In this document: positions 5,018 through 7,987 of the stretch, in pieces | Layout: the number at the start of each line of letters is the position of its first letter | How positions within the stretch are numbered: the first letter of the stretch is position 1 | Source: UBA668 sp046086305 | Lineage (GTDB): Bacteria > Actinomycetota > Acidimicrobiia > Acidimicrobiales > Ilumatobacteraceae | Assembly: GCA_046086305.1 (NCBI GenBank) | Contig: JBJSXI010000119.1 | Location: forward strand, 1-7,987 | DNA: 7,987 nt | Direction: 5' to 3' | Made by a program: the position numbers and the translations under genes | Notes under the pieces: model-generated | Told to the model about the DNA's origin: nothing | What the model saw: only the letters and a program-made list of their open reading frames with translations | The model's database searches: none

Positions 5018-6241
5018 GTGACCGAACCCAAGGTGCTCGTGATGGTCCTCGCGGGCGGTGAGGGCAAGCGGATGCTGCCCCTCACCAAGGACCGCGCGAA
5101 GCCCGCCGTGCCGTTCGGTGGCGCCTACCGGATCATCGACTTCGCCCTGTCGAACTTCGCCAACGCTCGCTACCTGAAGATCGTCGTGCTCACCCAGTAC
5201 ATGAGCCACAGTCTCGACCGCCACATCAGCCAGACCTGGCGATTCAGCGGACTGCTCGGCAACTACGTCACCCCGGTGCCCGCACAGATGCGCCGCGGCC
5301 CGCACTGGTTCGCCGGGTCGGCCGACGCGATCTACCAGAACCTCAATCTGATCACCGACGAGAACCCCGATGTGGTCGCCGTGTTCGGTGCCGACCACAT
5401 CTACCGGATGGATCCGCGCCAGATGGTCGAGCACCACATGCGCGTCGGTGCCGGTGTCACCGTCGCGGCGATCCCCGTGCCGCGTGAAGGTGCAAGCGCG
5501 TTCGGCGTGATCGAGAGCGACGACGAGGGACGCATCGTCGCGTTCCACGAGAAGTCGCCCAATCCGCCGGCGATGCCCGGCGACGACACGCGCTGTCTCG
5601 CCAGCATGGGCAACTACGTGTTCGACACGCAGACGCTCATCGACATCGTCACCCCAGCCTCCGCCGACGCCGTGCCCACCGATGTGGGTGGCGACGTGAT
5701 CCCCGAGCTCACCCGACGCGGCGTCGCCCACGTGTACGACTTCAGCACCAACGTGGTGCCCGGCCAGGACGAACGCGAGAAGGGCTACTGGCGCGACGTG
5801 GGCACCATCGACTCGTTCTACGAGGCGAACATGGATCTGCTCGCCCCCGTGCCGGTGTTCAACCTGTACAACGACAAGTGGCCGGTGTTCACCTCGCACG
5901 AATCGAACCCGCCGGCGAAGATCTCCCAAGGCATCGGCGGACAGCACTCGCACGTCAACGGCAGCCTGCTGTGCAACGGGTCGATCGTGTCGGGCGGGCG
6001 GGTCGAGCGATCGATCATCGCCCCCGGTGTCGTGGTGCAGCACGACGCGGTGGTCACCGACAGCATCCTGTTCCCCGGTGTGAAGGTGGGCGCCGGCGCG
6101 CACATCCACCGCTGCATCGTCGACAAGAACGTGGTCGTGCCCGACGGCGCGATGTTGGGCGTCGACACGGCGGCCGACGCCGAACGCTTCACCGTGAGCG
6201 AACGCGGCGTCGTGGTGATCGCGAAGGGCTACGAGCTCTGA
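5018..6241 (+). CDS. glgC: Glucose-1-phosphate adenylyltransferase (ADP-glucose pyrophosphorylase)
   Basis: The enzyme makes ADP-glucose from glucose 1-phosphate and ATP, the committed step of glycogen synthesis. The 407 residues show a full nucleotidyltransferase domain: GGEGKRMLPLT (13-23), KPAVPFGGAYRIIDF (28-42), GSADAIYQN (100-108), GADHIYRMD (124-132) with the likely catalytic D126, and FHEKSPNP with K179, the glucose-phosphate-binding lysine. MGNYVFD and GYWRDVGTIDSFYEAN follow. The C-terminal quarter has the hexapeptide rhythm of a left-handed beta-helix (GSIVSGGRVERSIIAPGVVV and onward), involved in allostery and tetramer contacts. Two starts are possible: ATG 4997 without any Shine-Dalgarno sequence, or GTG 5018, 6 bases after a TANNNT box. 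I prefer GTG 5018 as a leaderless start. The last 13 bp overlap the convergent unknown gene. Confidence 0.96.
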   Translation: MTEPKVLVMVLAGGEGKRMLPLTKDRAKPAVPFGGAYRIIDFALSNFANARYLKIVVLTQYMSHSLDRHISQTWRFSGLLGNYVTPVPAQMRRGPHWFAGSADAIYQNLNLITDENPDVVAVFGADHIYRMDPRQMVEHHMRVGAGVTVAAIPVPREGASAFGVIESDDEGRIVAFHEKSPNPPAMPGDDTRCLASMGNYVFDTQTLIDIVTPASADAVPTDVGGDVIPELTRRGVAHVYDFSTNVVPGQDEREKGYWRDVGTIDSFYEANMDLLAPVPVFNLYNDKWPVFTSHESNPPAKISQGIGGQHSHVNGSLLCNGSIVSGGRVERSIIAPGVVVQHDAVVTDSILFPGVKVGAGAHIHRCIVDKNVVVPDGAMLGVDTAADAERFTVSERGVVVIAKGYEL

Positions 6242-6771
6242 GGTGGCGCGGCGTCGCTGACGTCGCCACGGAAGTCGGGCACTGCGGCACCGCGTGCGGC
6301 GAGCGTGCTGCTGACGCGTTGGGCCAGCTGCGCATCGTCGAGGATCGCCCGGGCGACCGGCCCGGCCAATCGACCGCCGACCGGGATCTGTCCCGAGGCG
6401 ACCGCGGCGATGAGCGCGCTCGACACCACGGCGGCACCGGCCTGCACCTTGCCCCAGTCGACATCCGCGGCGAGCGAGCGCATCGTCGACGCGGCACCCG
6501 AGGTGCGCTCGGCCGTGGCGGCGCGCACCTTGGCCCAATCCACGCCGCGCAGTGCGTCGGCCACCGAGCCGACCTCGTCGTCGGTGACGGCGGCATCGTC
6601 GGCAGTGGCGTCGGTCGGTCCGTCGGTGGCGGTCGTCGTCTCGCCCTGCAGGCCACGGCGGTATTCGTCGCGGATCCGCTGGGCGAGATCGGTCGCCTTG
6701 GCCCGTGCGGTGGCGGGTTCGGCCACCCGGGCGAGCCGTGCGGCGAGACGTCCGATCTGTCGACCGACCAT
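6229..6771 (-). CDS. Ala-rich protein of unknown function with a repeated VDW.K segment
   Basis: This 180-residue protein is not recognised. The first 40 residues are basic and helical (MVGRQIGRLAARLARVAEPA onward), a pattern compatible with an amphipathic or coiled helix. Residues 43-68 form an acidic Thr/Asp/Ala linker. Two related segments follow, VDWAKVRAA (77-85) and VDWGKVQAG (104-112), 27 residues apart, so part of the protein is an internal duplication. Residues 112-145 are rich in Ala, Val and Gly, only moderately hydrophobic, and may be a weak membrane or packing segment. There is no signal peptide or cysteine. Coding potential is supported by the same third-position G/C bias as neighbouring genes and by a TANNNT box before the ATG at 6771. 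It is convergent with glgC (13-bp overlap) and divergent from the sigma factor gene. Confidence 0.75.
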   Translation of the reverse strand: MVGRQIGRLAARLARVAEPATARAKATDLAQRIRDEYRRGLQGETTTATDGPTDATADDAAVTDDEVGSVADALRGVDWAKVRAATAERTSGAASTMRSLAADVDWGKVQAGAAVVSSALIAAVASGQIPVGGRLAGPVARAILDDAQLAQRVSSTLAARGAAVPDFRGDVSDAAPPQSS

Positions 6772-6777
6772 GGCGTC

Positions 6778-6783
6778 ACCCTA
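6778..6783 (-). promoter_or_regulatory. Candidate -10 box of a leaderless promoter for the unknown Ala-rich protein
   Basis: Minus-strand TAGGGT fits TANNNT and lies 6 bases before ATG 6771, the same spacing as at glgC. The AGGGTG within it could instead act as a weak Shine-Dalgarno sequence, so the call is not secure. Confidence 0.4.
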
Positions 6784-6815
6784 TGCGCCGGCCCTCCGGC
6801 GGCGTCGGGACACAC

Positions 6816-6836
6816 CTCCTGAATCAACTTCAGGAG
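6816..6836. repeat. Perfect 8-bp inverted repeat in the divergent intergenic region
   Basis: CTCCTGAA (6816-6823) and TTCAGGAG (6829-6836) are perfect arms with a 5-base spacer TCAAC. It lies about 45 bp before the ATG at 6771 and 130 bp before the sigma gene start. No T-tract follows on either strand, so it is not an ordinary terminator. It has the form of a dimeric repressor or activator site. Confidence 0.6.
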
Positions 6837-6881
6837 TGCGGCGGGCAGGTTTCCGAGGGGAGTGACCGGAGCCACTCGATT

Positions 6882-6893
6882 TAGTACTAGATT
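6882..6893 (+). promoter_or_regulatory. Palindrome and possible -10 box upstream of the sigma factor gene
   Basis: TAGTACTA (6882-6889) is a perfect 8-bp palindrome in an AT-rich island within otherwise GC-rich sequence. TAGATT (6888-6893) overlaps it and fits TANNNT, a possible -10 box with a leader of about 65 bases. GTGACC (6862-6867) resembles a -35 box but the 20-base spacing is too long, so the promoter is tentative. Confidence 0.3.
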
Positions 6894-6907
6894 TGCAATC
6901 CGAGACG

Positions 6908-6923
6908 GGTGCGGCGCCGAACC
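6908..6923. repeat. Near-palindrome in the sigma factor leader
   Basis: The core CGGCGCCG (6912-6919) is a perfect 8-bp palindrome. One mismatched pair flanks it, and GGT (6908-6910) and ACC (6921-6923) continue the symmetry. It lies between the possible -10 box and the sigma gene start. GC-rich palindromes are common in such DNA, so function is uncertain. Confidence 0.35.
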
Positions 6924-6951
6924 ACCGGCATGCTGTCGATCCTCGTCCCGC

Positions 6952-6957
6952 AAGGTG
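6952..6957 (+). promoter_or_regulatory. Ribosome binding site of the sigma factor gene
   Basis: AAGGTG lies 8 bases before ATG 6966. It selects this start over the in-frame GTG 6909 and ATG 6930, neither of which has a comparable site. Confidence 0.65.
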
Positions 6958-6965
6958 ACACCAGT

Positions 6966-7586
6966 ATGAACGCTCCCGACGACGCCTTCCGACGGATGGG
7001 AGCGCAGTCGTTCGATGCCGCGGGTCTCGACGCTGACGCTGCCGACCCCGGTGCGGCACTCCTGCGCAAAGCCGGCCTCGGCGACCAGCACGCCTTCGCC
7101 GCCTTCTACGACCACATGTCCCCGCTCGTGCACGGTGTGGTGCTGCGCGTCGTGCGCGATCCGGCGCAGGCGGAAGAGGTCACCCAGGAAGTGTTCGTCG
7201 AGATCTGGCGTCATGCGGCGCGCTTCGACGGCACCCGTGGCTCGGCGCGAGCGTGGGCGACCACCCTGGCCCATCGTCGGGCGATCGACCGTGTGCGCAG
7301 TGAGCAGGCCACCCGCGAACGTCAACGACGTGATGCGACTGCAGTCGCACCGGCCGACCACGACACCGTCAGCCACGCCCTCGACCGCGAATTCGACACC
7401 GCACGCGTGCGGCGCGCCCTCGCGAACCTGTCCGAGGTGCAGCGCACGGCGATCGAACTCGCCTACTTCGGCGGACATACCTATCGCGAGGTCGCCGTGT
7501 TGCTCGGCGTTGCCGAGGGCACCGTGAAGACACGTATCCGCGACGCAATGATCAAGTTGCGCGACGAACTGGCCGGCGAGCCATGA
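6966..7586 (+). CDS. sigK: ECF RNA polymerase sigma factor, SigK-like
   Basis: The protein directs RNA polymerase to a stress or envelope regulon when released from its anti-sigma factor. It has 206 residues, a normal ECF length with a somewhat long N-terminus. The sigma-2 region covers about residues 31-112, starting ALLRKAGLGDQHAFAAFYDH, with the core-binding stretch AEEVTQEVFVEIWRHAARFD (69-88) and LAHRRAIDRVRSEQA (101-115) for the -10 contact. A linker follows, and sigma-4 (about 145-200) has LSEVQRTAIELAYFGGHTYREVA and the helix-turn-helix VAVLLGVAEGTVKTRI (176-191). FYDH, RAIDRVRSEQA and IELAYFGG closely match the SigK group that I know from mycobacteria. The stop overlaps the anti-sigma ATG as ATGA. 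Only sigma-2 and sigma-4 are present, so it is not a primary sigma factor. Confidence 0.92.
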   Translation: MNAPDDAFRRMGAQSFDAAGLDADAADPGAALLRKAGLGDQHAFAAFYDHMSPLVHGVVLRVVRDPAQAEEVTQEVFVEIWRHAARFDGTRGSARAWATTLAHRRAIDRVRSEQATRERQRRDATAVAPADHDTVSHALDREFDTARVRRALANLSEVQRTAIELAYFGGHTYREVAVLLGVAEGTVKTRIRDAMIKLRDELAGEP

Positions 7587-7987
7587 CCAACGTCGACATC
7601 CACCACCTCGCGGCCACCTACTCGCTCGACGCGCTCGACGCGGCCGAGCGCGAGGCGTTCGAGGCGCACCATCGTGCGTGCGACATCTGCCGCGACGACA
7701 TCCTCGCCTTCCGCGAGACTCTGGGGCACATGGCGGCCTCGGTCGCCACAGCTCCGTCCGACGCCGTGCGCGACCGTGTCGTCGATCGGGTGAAGGTGAC
7801 GCGGCAGCTGTCGCCAGCCCTCGCGCCGGTCGTGCGACTCTCGCGTCGGCGCAACCTGCGCGCCGGGTTCCTCGCCGTGGCGGCCTCGCTCGTGCTCGTG
7901 GCCGTCACCGCCACCCTGGTCGGTCAGCCGGGTTCGGCCGACACCTACACGCGTGAGCTCGCCCGGGTGATGGCCCAGACCGACGCC
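7583..7987 (+). CDS. rskA: Membrane anti-sigma factor, RskA-like (C-terminus beyond the right edge)
   Basis: The frame runs from ATG 7583 to the window end, 135 residues, with no stop. The cytoplasmic part begins MTNVDIHHLAATYSLDALD and continues to about residue 92. It holds an H29-x3-C33-x2-C36 motif, the signature of zinc-type anti-sigma domains, in a helix rich in Ala and Glu. A single transmembrane helix lies at about residues 93-114 (rich in Ala, Val and Leu) after the basic run R88-R89-R90. The visible outer part (115-135) is short because the window ends; an extracytoplasmic RskA domain is expected beyond it. The 4-bp ATGA overlap with the sigma gene implies coupled synthesis so that the pair is made in balance. 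Release would normally follow regulated proteolysis of the membrane protein. The product name rests on the partner and architecture, as the C-terminal domain is unseen. Confidence 0.88.
   Translation, partial: MTNVDIHHLAATYSLDALDAAEREAFEAHHRACDICRDDILAFRETLGHMAASVATAPSDAVRDRVVDRVKVTRQLSPALAPVVRLSRRRNLRAGFLAVAASLVLVAVTATLVGQPGSADTYTRELARVMAQTDA

Noticed and set aside
4955..6538. Long minus-strand open frame of 527 codons
   Set aside because: It is antisense to glgC and crosses into the next gene in another frame; the composition is typical of a shadow frame.
6816..6836. Rho-independent terminator
   Set aside because: The hairpin has no T-tract on either strand and both flanking genes are transcribed away from it.
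6909..6965. GTG 6909 or ATG 6930 as the sigma factor start
   Set aside because: AAGGTG is placed 8 bases before ATG 6966, and the added residues do not resemble an ECF N-terminus.
6189..7478. Long minus-strand open frame of 429 codons
   Set aside because: It is antisense to the sigma factor gene and overlaps the unknown gene at 6229-6771 in a different frame. No recognisable motif.
1..7987. CRISPR array, tRNA, rRNA, insertion sequence, attachment site or phage genes
   Set aside because: No regularly spaced repeats, cloverleaf sequences, transposase motifs or long terminal inverted repeats were seen on reading the window.

Overview
The window is high-GC bacterial DNA that is almost entirely coding, with strong G/C preference at third codon positions. 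The gene content fits a high-GC actinobacterium: a probable F420-dependent PPOX-fold enzyme, divergent glgA/glgC, a SigK-type ECF sigma factor with its membrane anti-sigma factor, and apparently leaderless promoters. A member of the Acidimicrobiia is my best guess, but this is an inference from gene style and not from a marker gene. I see no tRNA, rRNA, CRISPR array, insertion sequence, phage gene or other sign of a mobile element.

Left part, all on the minus strand (read from right to left). A promoter and an FMN riboswitch (2820-2952) lead into a riboflavin cluster, ribE (riboflavin synthase), ribB (DHBP synthase) and ribH (lumazine synthase). These three genes are joined by 4-bp start/stop overlaps. 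Downstream come two genes that each appear to have their own promoter: a small PPOX/F420-type flavoprotein (562-945) and a membrane-anchored protein of unknown function that runs off the left edge (1-522). The left-edge gene has no stop codon in the window and is easy to miss. The riboflavin cluster covers the last two pathway steps plus the DHBP branch. GTP cyclohydrolase II and RibD are not here.

Middle part. An EVE-domain protein (3010-3474) lies 11 bp behind glgA, a classical GT5 glycogen synthase (3486-4958). glgA is divergent from glgC (ADP-glucose pyrophosphorylase, 5018-6241 on the plus strand). GlgC makes ADP-glucose and GlgA polymerises it, so the pair forms the committed part of glycogen synthesis. 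The short region between them holds overlapping promoter signals and a perfect 6-bp inverted repeat. A 180-residue protein of unknown function (6229-6771, minus) converges on glgC and overlaps its end by 13 bp.

Right part. A 194-bp region (6772-6965) with several dyads separates the unknown protein from a plus-strand pair: a SigK-like ECF sigma factor (6966-7586) and its translationally coupled anti-sigma factor (7583 to the right edge, incomplete).

Most of the window is ordinary housekeeping content. The points most worth a second look are the recurrent TANNNT box 6-7 bases before start codons without a clear Shine-Dalgarno sequence, the dyads in the two divergent intergenic regions, the GT5 glycogen synthase in a divergent glgA/glgC layout, the riboswitch expression platform without a terminator, and the repeat-containing unknown protein at 6229-6771. 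I see no convincing evidence of a wholly new system.
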